55,886 nucleotides of DNA, taken from positions 1 through 55,886 of the forward strand of contig CATKXN010000004.1 of the NCBI GenBank assembly GCA_949840605.1, given 5' to 3'. The position numbers and the translations under genes were made by a program. Positions 9,534 through 17,857 of the stretch are shown one piece after another (positions within the stretch are counted from its first letter, which is position 1; each line of letters opens with the position of its first letter). The notes beneath the pieces were generated by a model that saw only the letters and a program-made list of their open reading frames with translations, searched no databases and was not told the DNA's origin. Source of the stretch: an uncultured Alistipes sp. Lineage in GTDB: Bacteria; Bacteroidota; Bacteroidia; Bacteroidales; Rikenellaceae.

Positions 9534-9612
9534 CCAAAAATTTCGGAAATAACCCGCCCGGTCACAAAAATCTACCGAAACAGACCGTTTTTGTACGACA
9601 ATCCACTCGAAA

Positions 9613-9645
9613 TTGTTAAATATCCATTTTTTTTACCGATATTTG
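9613..9645 (+). promoter_or_regulatory. Candidate promoter for the response regulator / exopolysaccharide operon
   Basis: TTG at 9613-9615, a 22-base spacer, and GATATTTG at 9638-9645, the same -7 variant as at the tRNA-Thr promoter. The leader to the ATG at 9705 would be about 54 bases. Confidence 0.45.
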
Positions 9646-9704
9646 CAAAATAGTAAGACACGACGGTTGGAACCGCGTGCGGAACGCAATATTTTATACA
9701 TACG

Positions 9705-10073
9705 ATGAGCAAAAAATCCATACTGATCGTCGACGACAAAGAACAGATCGCCAAAATACTGTACGCATACCTGCACGGGGAGTACGTCTGCATGTACAGA
9801 CAAAACCCCGTCGAAGCCCTCGCCTGGATGCAGCAGGGGAATTTCCCCGACCTGATCATCTCGGACATACGCATGCCCGAAATGCGCGGCGACGAATTTC
9901 TCCGCCATCTCAAACACAACGAGCTCTTCCGCGAAATCCCTGTCGTGATGCTCTCGAGCGAGGACAGCACCACGGAGCGCATCCGCCTGCTGGAGGAGGG
10001 CGCCGAAGACTATATCGTCAAGCCATTCAACCCGATGGAACTCAAAATACGCATCAAAAAGATTCTGGATTGA
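9705..10073 (+). CDS. Receiver-only response regulator
   Basis: A 122-residue protein made of a single CheY-like receiver domain. The acidic pocket is Asp10-Asp11, the phosphorylation site Asp54 (IISDIRMPE), the switch residues Ser84/Ser85 and the conserved Lys106 (VKPF). There is no output domain, so it must act through protein contacts. The divergent sensor kinase at 7447 is its likely partner. Its stop overlaps the TTG start of the transferase at 10070, so the two are translationally coupled, and a regulator-to-transferase contact is an attractive inference. Confidence 0.92.
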   Translation: MSKKSILIVDDKEQIAKILYAYLHGEYVCMYRQNPVEALAWMQQGNFPDLIISDIRMPEMRGDEFLRHLKHNELFREIPVVMLSSEDSTTERIRLLEEGAEDYIVKPFNPMELKIRIKKILD

Positions 10074-11245
10074 AATACCCGGTCATCTATATCAAAGGCA
10101 GAGGCGGCCATGCGGCTCGTTTCGCCGAACTCAACGGCGGACAAATGCGCATCGTCGCCGACATCAGGTCGGCGGTGCAGACCCTGACGGCCCTGCGTGC
10201 CGACCACGCCATCGTCCTCTACGAACAGCGCGACACCGAGACCGACAGCGGCAACATCCGCTTCCTGCGGTCGCGGTTCCCCGGAACGGGAATCATCCTG
10301 ATCGCCTCGGCTCGGCTCGAGGACGCACAGCGGCGCAGTTACCTGCGCGCCGGAGTCAACAGCGCCGTGACGGGCGACATCGGCGCGGAGGATTACCTCC
10401 GCACGGTGCAGTTCATCACCGACTACGCCTTCACGTACCAGCCGTCGGGCCGAAAGAATGACGACGAAGTGACGCTATTCCGCATGCCGGTCTGGAAGCG
10501 CGTGTTCGACATCGCGGCGTCGCTCGGGGCGATCGTCGTGCTTTCGCCGCTGCTGCTCGCCGTGGCCGTCGCCGTCAGGCTCGACAGCCCCGGGCCGGTC
10601 ATCTACCGGTCGAAGCGCGTGGGAAGCAACTACCGGATCTTCGACTTCCTGAAATTCCGCTCGATGCGCAACGACGCCGACAGCAGGCTCAAGGAGCTGA
10701 GCGACCTGAACCAGTACGCCGCAGAGGAGGAGCCCGACGCCGACGCCGCGAAAATAGCGCTCGGCGAGGACGAGATGCAGAAACTGCTCGCCGACATGGA
10801 GAACGGCATGCTGTTCGCCGACGACTTCGCCATCCCCGAGGAGGAACACCACCAGCTCGTGGAGACCGAGCAGGAGAACGCCTTCGTGAAGATCGAGAAC
10901 GACCCGCGCATCACACGGCTGGGGCGCTTCCTGCGCAAGTACAGCATCGACGAACTGCCTCAGCTGTTCAACATCCTGCGTGGCGACATGTCGGTGGTAG
11001 GCAACCGCCCGCTGCCCCTCTACGAGGCCGAACGCCTGACCAGCGACGAGTATATCGAACGCTTCATGTGCCCCTCGGGCCTCACGGGGCTGTGGCAGGT
11101 CGAGAAACGCGGACACGCCGGCAAGCTCTCGCCCGAGCAGCGCAAACGGCTCGACATCCGCTATGCCCGGGAGATGTCGCCGTGGCTCGACCTGAAGATC
11201 ATTTTACGGACGTTCACGGCGTTCATCCAGAAAGAAAACGTTTAG
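10070..11245 (+). CDS. Phosphoglycosyl (sugar) transferase with N-terminal pseudo-receiver domain
   Basis: The frame begins with TTG at 10070, overlapping the regulator stop as TTGA (391 residues). Residues about 1-125 fold-match a receiver domain by pattern (HAIVLYEQRD, GIILIASAR, GVNSAVTGDI) but lack the acidic pocket, phospho-Asp and Lys. The rest is a bacterial sugar transferase of the WbaP/WcaJ type: a hydrophobic hairpin after VWKRVFDIAASLGA, then FDFLKFRSMR, DPRITRLGRFLRKYSIDELPQ, LRGDMSVVGNRPL and PSGLTGLWQV. It should transfer a sugar phosphate to undecaprenyl phosphate and start repeat-unit synthesis. An acidic insertion of about 70 residues (200-275) splits the catalytic domain. 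Confidence 0.88.
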   Translation: MKYPVIYIKGRGGHAARFAELNGGQMRIVADIRSAVQTLTALRADHAIVLYEQRDTETDSGNIRFLRSRFPGTGIILIASARLEDAQRRSYLRAGVNSAVTGDIGAEDYLRTVQFITDYAFTYQPSGRKNDDEVTLFRMPVWKRVFDIAASLGAIVVLSPLLLAVAVAVRLDSPGPVIYRSKRVGSNYRIFDFLKFRSMRNDADSRLKELSDLNQYAAEEEPDADAAKIALGEDEMQKLLADMENGMLFADDFAIPEEEHHQLVETEQENAFVKIENDPRITRLGRFLRKYSIDELPQLFNILRGDMSVVGNRPLPLYEAERLTSDEYIERFMCPSGLTGLWQVEKRGHAGKLSPEQRKRLDIRYAREMSPWLDLKIILRTFTAFIQKENV

Positions 11246-11248
11246 ACC

Positions 11249-12052
11249 ATGAGAAAGACCCTGCTCCTACCCGTCCTGCTGACGCTCCCGGTCCTGCTCC
11301 GGGCCCAGGCTCCGGCTTCGCAGGCCGACAGCCTCCCGGCCGCAGCGCCCCGCAACTATACCGACCTGGCGCGCACGTCGGCCGAGACCTATATCAACCT
11401 CCATCTGCCGCCGCTGTACGTCCTGCTGGAAAACGCCCGCGAGCGGTCGCCGCAGGTCAACCAGTTCGCCTCGACCAAGGAACAGGAGGAGCGCGAGATC
11501 AAGACCCTGCGCCGTTCGTGGCTCAAGAACATCAAGCTCAACGCCCAGTACAGCTACGGCTCGACGGACGTCAGCAGCCAGGTATTCGAGAACATAAACA
11601 TGCCGATCATCCAGAACGTCACGGGAACGACCCAGGCGTGGTGGACCGTCGGGGCGGGCATCTCGCTGCCACTCGACGAGATCTTCAACCGCCGCAACCG
11701 CATCAAGCAGCAGCGCAAACGCCTCGAAAGCATCGAGTACGAGATGAACAGCTGGTACGACGAAATCTGTCTGAAGATCATCGAAGCCTACACCTCGGCC
11801 GTCGAGAACCTCTCGCTGCTGGAGTCCTCGGCCCGGTCGATGGTCGCCGCCAAGGCCCAGTACACCGCCGCCGAATCGGACTTCGTGAACGGCAAGATCG
11901 ACGCCCAGACGCTCAGCCGCCAGAAGAGCATCGAGAGTTCGGCCGTCAGGGAGTACGAACAGACCCGTTCGCTGCTCAACAAGGCCCTGCTGCAACTCGA
12001 GGTGCTCTCGAAAACCCCGATCATCAGCCAGCCGACCGACTACAACCGTTAA
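11249..12052 (+). CDS. TolC-like outer membrane protein, half length
   Basis: A 267-residue protein with a signal peptide (about residues 1-20, ending RAQA) and one outer-membrane efflux (TolC) repeat. A beta-hairpin region (LNAQYSYGS ... WWTVGAGISLPLD) is flanked by long coiled helices (about 140-260). Full TolC proteins have two such repeats and about 430-480 residues, so this is roughly half. It starts 4 bases after the transferase stop and precedes the Wzc-like gene. A role in carrying polymer across the periplasm or outer membrane is inferred from position; no Wza-type polysaccharide export gene occurs in the window. Confidence 0.8.
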   Translation: MRKTLLLPVLLTLPVLLRAQAPASQADSLPAAAPRNYTDLARTSAETYINLHLPPLYVLLENARERSPQVNQFASTKEQEEREIKTLRRSWLKNIKLNAQYSYGSTDVSSQVFENINMPIIQNVTGTTQAWWTVGAGISLPLDEIFNRRNRIKQQRKRLESIEYEMNSWYDEICLKIIEAYTSAVENLSLLESSARSMVAAKAQYTAAESDFVNGKIDAQTLSRQKSIESSAVREYEQTRSLLNKALLQLEVLSKTPIISQPTDYNR

Positions 12053-12064
12053 ACCGCCGCGCTC

Positions 12065-14254
12065 ATGACAACCTACATCGCCTATATTCTGAAATTCCTC
12101 TTCCGCATCAAGTGGTGGCTGCTCGTCTGTCCGGTGCTGGTCGCGCTGCTGGTCTATTTCTACATGGGCCGCCAGGCCCGCTACTACCGTTCGACCACGA
12201 CCATCTATACGGGCATCGTGTCGGGCTACGACCTCGAGAACGGCGAGGGATCGCGTCAGGACTGGAACATCATCAACAACGCGATGGACAACCTGATCAA
12301 CATCATCAAGTCGCAGTCGACGCTGCACAACGTTTCGCTGCGCCTCTACGCGCGGAACATGGTGCACGGCAGTCCCGACGAGGACAACAACTACATCTAC
12401 GCCCGCAACTACCGCAGCGAAGTGGCCCACACGCCCCAGGAGGTGCTCGACCTGATCGACCGCACGAGCGAGGACAAGACCTTCCGCAAACTCCTCGACT
12501 ACGAGGTCGCCGAACACGGCAACCACGTCTACGGACTGTTCCACTGGACCCACCGCTATTACAGCTACCAGGCGCTGAGCCGCATCGAGGTCCGGCGCAT
12601 CGCCAATAGCGACATGCTCGAGATAAGCTACGAGAACGACGACCCCGGGGTGGTCTACAACACGCTGGAGCTGCTCAACGACGAGTTCGTCGAACAGTAC
12701 AAGGAGCTGCGTTTCGGCGAGACCAACGATGTCATCCGCTTCTTCGAACAGGAGCTGGCCCGCGTGGGCCGCGAACTGCGCGAGCAGGAGGATTCGCTGC
12801 GCGATTACAGCGTCGAGAACCTCATCATCAACTACGACGAACAGACCAAGCACATCGCCATCCTCTCGCGCGACTTCGAGCTGCGCTTCGAGGAGACGCG
12901 CCTGAACCTCAACAGTTCGGAGTCCCTGCGCCGGAAGATTGAGGCCCAGCTCGAGGAGCTGCAGATCTTCCGCAACAACGCCGCGTTCGTCGAGCAGCTG
13001 CACCGGATCGGCGACCTGCAGGCCCAGATCACGGCCGCCGAAGCGTTCATCCCCGACCCCGCATCGGGACGCCAGCCCGTCCGGCAGCCCGTCGACGTGA
13101 GCCGGCTGCAGGTGCAGATGGACCGCGAGACCGACAGCCTGCGCAGCCTCACCTCGGCCATCGCCAGCCAGCAGTACACCAAGGAGGGCATCGCCACGGG
13201 GGCGCTCATCCAGCAGTGGCTCGACGCCGTGCTGCTGTCGACCAAGTCGCAGGCCGAAATGGAGGTGGTGAACGAGTGGAAGCAGTCGCTCGACGACCGC
13301 TACGTGCAGTACGCCCCGGTCGGCTCGACGCTCAAACGCAAGAACCGCCTGATCAGCTTCACCGAACAGTCGTACCTCGCCATGCTGCAGGCCCTCAACA
13401 CGGCGCGTCTGAGGCAGAAGAACCTGCAGATGACCTCGGCGACGCTCAAGATCATCAACCCGCCCGTGCTGCCCATCTCGGCCGAACCGACCAAGCGCAA
13501 GATGATGGTCGCCGCGTCGTTCTTCGCCACGGCCGTCTTCATCCTCGGCGTCTTCATCCTGCTCGAACTGCTCGACCGCACGCTGCGCGACAAGATCCGC
13601 GCGGAGCGCATCACCGGCGGCAAGGTCATCGGGGCTTTCCCGGGTCCGGGACGCTTCGGCGAACGGCGCTTCGCCCGCCAGTACCGCGAGATCGCCTCGC
13701 GGTTCACGGGCAATGCCGTGCTCAACTATTTCGATCCCCGGCAGCGTCCCAACGTGCTGAACATCCTCTCCACGGAGCGGGGCGACGGCAAGTCGACGAT
13801 CGCCGGACACCTGGCGGCCTACCTGCGCGAAACGGGCATGAAGGTCCGCATCGTGTCGTGGAACGAGGATTTCGACCCGCACCAGAAAGAGTTCCTGCTC
13901 GCCTCGCGGCTGGAGGACTTCGTGCACGACGCCGAAGGGGAAACCCCGCTGTCCGAAGCCGACGTGGTGATCGCGGAGTACCCGCCTCTGGACGACAGCG
14001 CCATCCCGAAGGAGCTGCTGCAGAACGCCGGGCTCAACGTCATGGTGGCCCCGGCAAACCGCACCTGGAAGGAAACCGACCAGCTGCTCTATGAAAAGAG
14101 CGTCGAAATGGCCGGCGAAACCCCCACGACGCTGCTGCTCAACTGCGCCGGCCGCGACGTGGTGCAGACCTTCACAGGCCTGCTTCCGCCCTACACGCGG
14201 CTGCGCAAGCTGGGTTACCAGATCAGTCAGTTCGGTTTTACGGCGGTCAAATAA
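12065..14254 (+). CDS. Wzc-like polysaccharide co-polymerase with degenerate kinase domain
   Basis: A 729-residue inner-membrane protein of the polysaccharide co-polymerase type: a Wzz-like N-terminus with membrane helix at about 15-35, a long periplasmic coiled-coil section (about 200-450), a second helix at about 478-500, then a cytoplasmic P-loop domain. Walker A is STERGDGKST (about residues 567-576). The Walker A-prime segment that should carry an acidic DxD reads VRIVSWNEDF, the Walker B region reads VVIAEYPP, and there is no tyrosine-rich tail. It should control chain length and export; kinase activity is doubtful. A weakly similar protein class is the exopolysaccharide transport family of Bacteroidetes. 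Confidence 0.85.
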   Translation: MTTYIAYILKFLFRIKWWLLVCPVLVALLVYFYMGRQARYYRSTTTIYTGIVSGYDLENGEGSRQDWNIINNAMDNLINIIKSQSTLHNVSLRLYARNMVHGSPDEDNNYIYARNYRSEVAHTPQEVLDLIDRTSEDKTFRKLLDYEVAEHGNHVYGLFHWTHRYYSYQALSRIEVRRIANSDMLEISYENDDPGVVYNTLELLNDEFVEQYKELRFGETNDVIRFFEQELARVGRELREQEDSLRDYSVENLIINYDEQTKHIAILSRDFELRFEETRLNLNSSESLRRKIEAQLEELQIFRNNAAFVEQLHRIGDLQAQITAAEAFIPDPASGRQPVRQPVDVSRLQVQMDRETDSLRSLTSAIASQQYTKEGIATGALIQQWLDAVLLSTKSQAEMEVVNEWKQSLDDRYVQYAPVGSTLKRKNRLISFTEQSYLAMLQALNTARLRQKNLQMTSATLKIINPPVLPISAEPTKRKMMVAASFFATAVFILGVFILLELLDRTLRDKIRAERITGGKVIGAFPGPGRFGERRFARQYREIASRFTGNAVLNYFDPRQRPNVLNILSTERGDGKSTIAGHLAAYLRETGMKVRIVSWNEDFDPHQKEFLLASRLEDFVHDAEGETPLSEADVVIAEYPPLDDSAIPKELLQNAGLNVMVAPANRTWKETDQLLYEKSVEMAGETPTTLLLNCAGRDVVQTFTGLLPPYTRLRKLGYQISQFGFTAVK

Positions 14255-14277
14255 TCCGCCCCGAAATCCGTATCCCG

Positions 14278-15783
14278 ATGCAGCTTACCGGCAACATAAC
14301 GGCTCCGCTGAGCATTTCGCGCACACTCGTGGGACTGGTGCTCGCCGGAGGCGCGGCGGCCATCGCCTACGCCTTCATCCGCTTCGGACTGCCGGCCGGA
14401 GCCGCCGTCGCCCTGCTGCCCGCGGGGCTCTGCATCCTGTGGCTGTCGATGCGCAATCCGGCGTTCTCGATGCTCGGAATGCTGGTCCTCAACTACTTCA
14501 TCATGTATCTCGGCCGTGAGTTCCTCCACGGGGCGCCGGTCGGCGTGATCCTCGACGCCGCGCTGTTCTTCAACCTGGCGATGCTCGTCCTGCAGGCCCT
14601 CGTGCACCGGATCGAGTGGCGGCGCGCCGGAACGGGGCTGACCCTCGCCGCGGCGATCTGGATGGTCTACTGCGTGCTGGAGCTCTTCAACCCCGAGAGC
14701 GTCTCGCCCAAGGGGTGGACCATGACCATCCGTTCGCTGGCGTTCTATTTCTTCCTGATCGTGGTGCTCACGCAGCTCACGATGGCCCGCTACAAGTACC
14801 TGAAGCAGATGCTGGCCGTGTGGTCGGTGCTGACGCTGATCGCCGTCGGGAAAGCCCTCGTGCAAAAATACCTCGGGTTCAACGCCGCCGAGAACTACTG
14901 GCTCTTCGTCGAGGGAGGCGCCACGACCCATATCATCTACACCGGAGTCCGCTACTTCTCGCTCTACAGCGACGCCGCGAACTTCGGCGCCGGCATGGGG
15001 CTGGCGATGGTCGTCTTCTCGATCGCGGCGCTCTACTACCGCAATCCGTGGATGAAGGTCTATATGCTGGCGGTGGCCGCGGCGGCCTGCTACGGCATGC
15101 TGATCTCCGGCACGCGCAGCGCGCTGGCCGTACCGTTCGCCGGATACGCCGTCTTCGTGATGCTGTCACGCAACGTCCGGATGGTCGTGGCTGGCGTATT
15201 GCTGATTATCATGGCCTTCTGTTTTCTGAAATTCACGACCATCGGCCAGGGCAACCCCATCATCCGGCGCGCCCGGAGCGCCTTCAACACCGAGGACGCC
15301 TCGTTCCGGGTGCGGCTGGACAACCAGGCCCGGCTGCGCGAACTGATGCGCGGCAAGCCCTTCGGCGCGGGACTGGGTCACGGCGGCGGCAAGGCGAAGG
15401 TCTTCGCCCCCGATGCACCGCTGTCGCAGGTCCCGACCGACTCGTGGTTCGTGATGATCTGGGTCGAGACGGGCATCGTGGGACTGCTGCTGCACGTCGG
15501 CATCCTGCTTTACGTGCTCGGAAGGGGCGCGTGGCTGGTTTTGTTCAAACTCCGGAACGCACAGCTCAAAGGATTCGTCGCGGCATTGACGTCCGGCATC
15601 GCAGGCGTCGCGGTGATGTCCTACGCCAACGAAGTGTTCGGTCAGATCCCCACGGGCGCCATCATCTATATGTGCATGGCCTTCCTCTTCCTCTCGCCGC
15701 ATTTCGACAGGGAGCTGGCCGAGGCGGCGAAACACACGATCCCGGCCAAAAACCTGCTCACCGGCAAAACGACAACGCCATGA
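14278..15783 (+). CDS. Wzy/O-antigen ligase-like polysaccharide polymerase
   Basis: A 501-residue polytopic membrane protein with about 11-12 hydrophobic segments and a large external loop in the second half containing RARSAFNTEDASFRVRLDN and GAGLGHGGG. This is the usual layout of O-antigen ligase/polymerase (Wzy/WaaL) proteins. Between the co-polymerase and the glycosyltransferases, a polymerase joining repeat units in the periplasm is more likely than a ligase, though sequence cannot separate them. Its stop overlaps the next start as ATGA. Confidence 0.8.
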   Translation: MQLTGNITAPLSISRTLVGLVLAGGAAAIAYAFIRFGLPAGAAVALLPAGLCILWLSMRNPAFSMLGMLVLNYFIMYLGREFLHGAPVGVILDAALFFNLAMLVLQALVHRIEWRRAGTGLTLAAAIWMVYCVLELFNPESVSPKGWTMTIRSLAFYFFLIVVLTQLTMARYKYLKQMLAVWSVLTLIAVGKALVQKYLGFNAAENYWLFVEGGATTHIIYTGVRYFSLYSDAANFGAGMGLAMVVFSIAALYYRNPWMKVYMLAVAAAACYGMLISGTRSALAVPFAGYAVFVMLSRNVRMVVAGVLLIIMAFCFLKFTTIGQGNPIIRRARSAFNTEDASFRVRLDNQARLRELMRGKPFGAGLGHGGGKAKVFAPDAPLSQVPTDSWFVMIWVETGIVGLLLHVGILLYVLGRGAWLVLFKLRNAQLKGFVAALTSGIAGVAVMSYANEVFGQIPTGAIIYMCMAFLFLSPHFDRELAEAAKHTIPAKNLLTGKTTTP

Positions 15784-16670
15784 AACCGCGCATCTCGGTC
15801 ATATCGGTCAATTACAACGGCTTCGCGGTCACCTCGGCGATGATCGGCTCGCTGCGGCGCCACGTCACGACGCCGACGGAGATCATCGTCGTGGACAACG
15901 GCTCGAAACGGGACGAGGCGGCGATGCTGCGGGAACGCTACCCCGACATCACGGTCCTGCGCAGCGCTGAAAACCTCGGCTTCGCCGGGGGCAACAACCT
16001 CGGCATCCGGGCCGCGACGGGCGACTGCCTGCTGCTGCTCAACAACGACACGGAGGTCGCGGACGACACGCTGCATTACCTCTGCGACACGCTCGACGCC
16101 GATCCCGCGATCGGGGCCGTCTGCCCCAAAATCCGCTTCCATGAGCCTCCGCAGGCGATCCAGTTCGCGGGCTACACGCCCCTGACGCGCATCACCCTGC
16201 GCAACGCCCTCATCGGATTCGGACAACCCGACGACGGACGCTTCGACACCCCGCACGACACGCCCTACGCCCACGGCGCGGCGATGATGGTGCGGCGCGA
16301 TGCCGTGGAGAAAGCCGGTCCGATGCCCGAAGAGTATTTCCTCTATTACGAGGAGCTGGACTGGTCGGTGCGCATCCGCGAGGCGGGTTACCGCATCGCC
16401 TACGACCCGCGGGCCACGGTCTTCCACAAGGAGAGCGTCACCACGGGCCGGCAAAGCCCGCTGCGAAGCTATTACCTCACGCGCAACCGCCTGCTGTTCG
16501 CCCGCCGCAACCGCCGCGGAGCCGCACGGATGCTCTCGGTCGCCTACCAGTTGGGGGCGGCGCTCCCCAAAAGCGTCCTCACGGCGCTGCGGCACGGCCG
16601 CGGGGATTTGGCCGCGGCCGCCCTGCGCGGCGCGCGGGACTTTCTGCGACATAAAACTGGAAAAGAATGA
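15780..16670 (+). CDS. Glycosyltransferase family 2 (rhamnosyltransferase-like)
   Basis: A 296-residue GT2 enzyme. The start at 15780 overlaps the preceding stop (ATGA) and gives ISVISVNYNGF, the first strand of the nucleotide-sugar fold. IIVVDNGS and NLGFAGGNN follow, then the metal-binding LLLNNDTEV, and the acceptor-side EEYFLYYEELDWSVRIREAGY typical of the rhamnosyltransferase-like GT2 subgroup. It is predicted to add one sugar to the lipid-linked repeat unit on the cytoplasmic face. The sugar is unknown. Confidence 0.9.
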   Translation: MKPRISVISVNYNGFAVTSAMIGSLRRHVTTPTEIIVVDNGSKRDEAAMLRERYPDITVLRSAENLGFAGGNNLGIRAATGDCLLLLNNDTEVADDTLHYLCDTLDADPAIGAVCPKIRFHEPPQAIQFAGYTPLTRITLRNALIGFGQPDDGRFDTPHDTPYAHGAAMMVRRDAVEKAGPMPEEYFLYYEELDWSVRIREAGYRIAYDPRATVFHKESVTTGRQSPLRSYYLTRNRLLFARRNRRGAARMLSVAYQLGAALPKSVLTALRHGRGDLAAAALRGARDFLRHKTGKE

Positions 16671-17857
16671 TCGTGAACATCATAGACTGGATCTTCGTCG
16701 TCGCGCTGCTGCTCCCGACGCTCTACCTCTTCGTCTTCGCGGCCTTCTCGATGCAGCGACGGCGGGAACCCTATCCCCCGGCCCGGAAACAACGGCGTTT
16801 CGTGACGCTGATCCCCGCCTACAAGGCCGATGCGGTCGTCGTCCGTACGGCGCAGGCGGCGCTGGCACAGGCGTACCCCCCGGAACTGCACCGCGTGGCG
16901 GTGATCGCCGACCGGCTGCAACCCGCGACGCTCGTGGAGCTGCGCAAACTGCCCCTGACGGTGATCGAGGTCGCCTTCGAAAACAGTTCGAAGGCCAAAG
17001 CCCTGACCGCCGCCGTCGAGGAGCTGGGACCCGACGCCGCCGACGCCGTGGCGATCCTCGACGCCGACAACCTCGTGGGCGGAGAGTTCATCGCCCGCCT
17101 CAACGAGGTCTTCGATGCAGGTGTGGAGGCCGTGCAGGCCCACCGTACGGCCAAGAACCGCGACACGGACACCGCGGTGCTCGACGCCGCGGGCGAGGAG
17201 ATCAACAACTCGATTTTCCGCCGCGGACACGTGGCGCTGGGATTCTCCTCGGCGCTGATCGGCTCGGGCATGGCGTTCCGCTACGACTGGTTCCGCGCCA
17301 ATATCCGCCGGTGCGTCACCTCGGGCGAGGACAAGGAGCTCGAAGCGCTGCTCCTGCGGCAGCGCATCTACATCGATTACCTGGACGACGTGGAGGTGCT
17401 GGACGAAAAGGTGCAGGCCGAGCAGGCCTACTACAACCAGCGGAGGCGGTGGATCGCGGCGCAGTTCCACGCCCTCGGTTCGGCGGTGAAGAACCTCCCC
17501 GGAGCCCTCTTTTCGGGGAATTTCGACTATTGCGACAAGCTGCTGCAATGGTGCCTGCCCCCGCGGATGCTGCTCGTAGGGCTGATCCCGCTGTGGGCCG
17601 CCGCGATGACCTTCCTCGATCCGTGGTGTTCGGTCAAATGGTGGATCGCCCTCATGCTGATGCTCTTCGCGCTGGCCATGGCCCTGCCCGACGCGCAGGC
17701 CGACGCCAAACTGGGCCGCGCCCTGCGCCGCGTTCCGATGCTGGTGCTGCTCACGGCCGCCAACCTCTTCCGCCTCGGCGGAACCAGGGACAAGTTCATC
17801 CATACCCCACACACCGGAGCCTCCGACGCCCCGGCCCAAACCGACCCGGACGCATGA
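16667..17857 (+). CDS. Membrane-bound glycosyltransferase family 2
   Basis: A 396-residue GT2 enzyme of the membrane type. One N-terminal hydrophobic helix (residues about 3-25) precedes the catalytic domain: VTLIPAYKAD, ILDADN as DxD, SGEDKELE, and QRRRW, equivalent to the Q/RxxRW motif of processive synthases. Two or three membrane segments follow at the C-terminus. Such enzymes often use undecaprenyl-linked or membrane acceptors. Its start overlaps the preceding stop (ATGA), as does its stop with the next gene. Confidence 0.88.
   Translation: MIVNIIDWIFVVALLLPTLYLFVFAAFSMQRRREPYPPARKQRRFVTLIPAYKADAVVVRTAQAALAQAYPPELHRVAVIADRLQPATLVELRKLPLTVIEVAFENSSKAKALTAAVEELGPDAADAVAILDADNLVGGEFIARLNEVFDAGVEAVQAHRTAKNRDTDTAVLDAAGEEINNSIFRRGHVALGFSSALIGSGMAFRYDWFRANIRRCVTSGEDKELEALLLRQRIYIDYLDDVEVLDEKVQAEQAYYNQRRRWIAAQFHALGSAVKNLPGALFSGNFDYCDKLLQWCLPPRMLLVGLIPLWAAAMTFLDPWCSVKWWIALMLMLFALAMALPDAQADAKLGRALRRVPMLVLLTAANLFRLGGTRDKFIHTPHTGASDAPAQTDPDA

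Noticed and set aside
9412..9537. 42-residue upstream extension of the sensor kinase
   Set aside because: It would place the signal sequence internally and overlaps a candidate -7 box.
11267..13927. 886-residue minus-strand frame across the TolC-like and Wzc-like genes
   Set aside because: Same shadow effect of GC-rich third positions; no promoter or family resemblance.
16300..17853. Very long N-terminal extension of the GT4 gene at 17854
   Set aside because: This stretch is an out-of-frame read of the two preceding glycosyltransferases; the ATGA overlap marks the real start.
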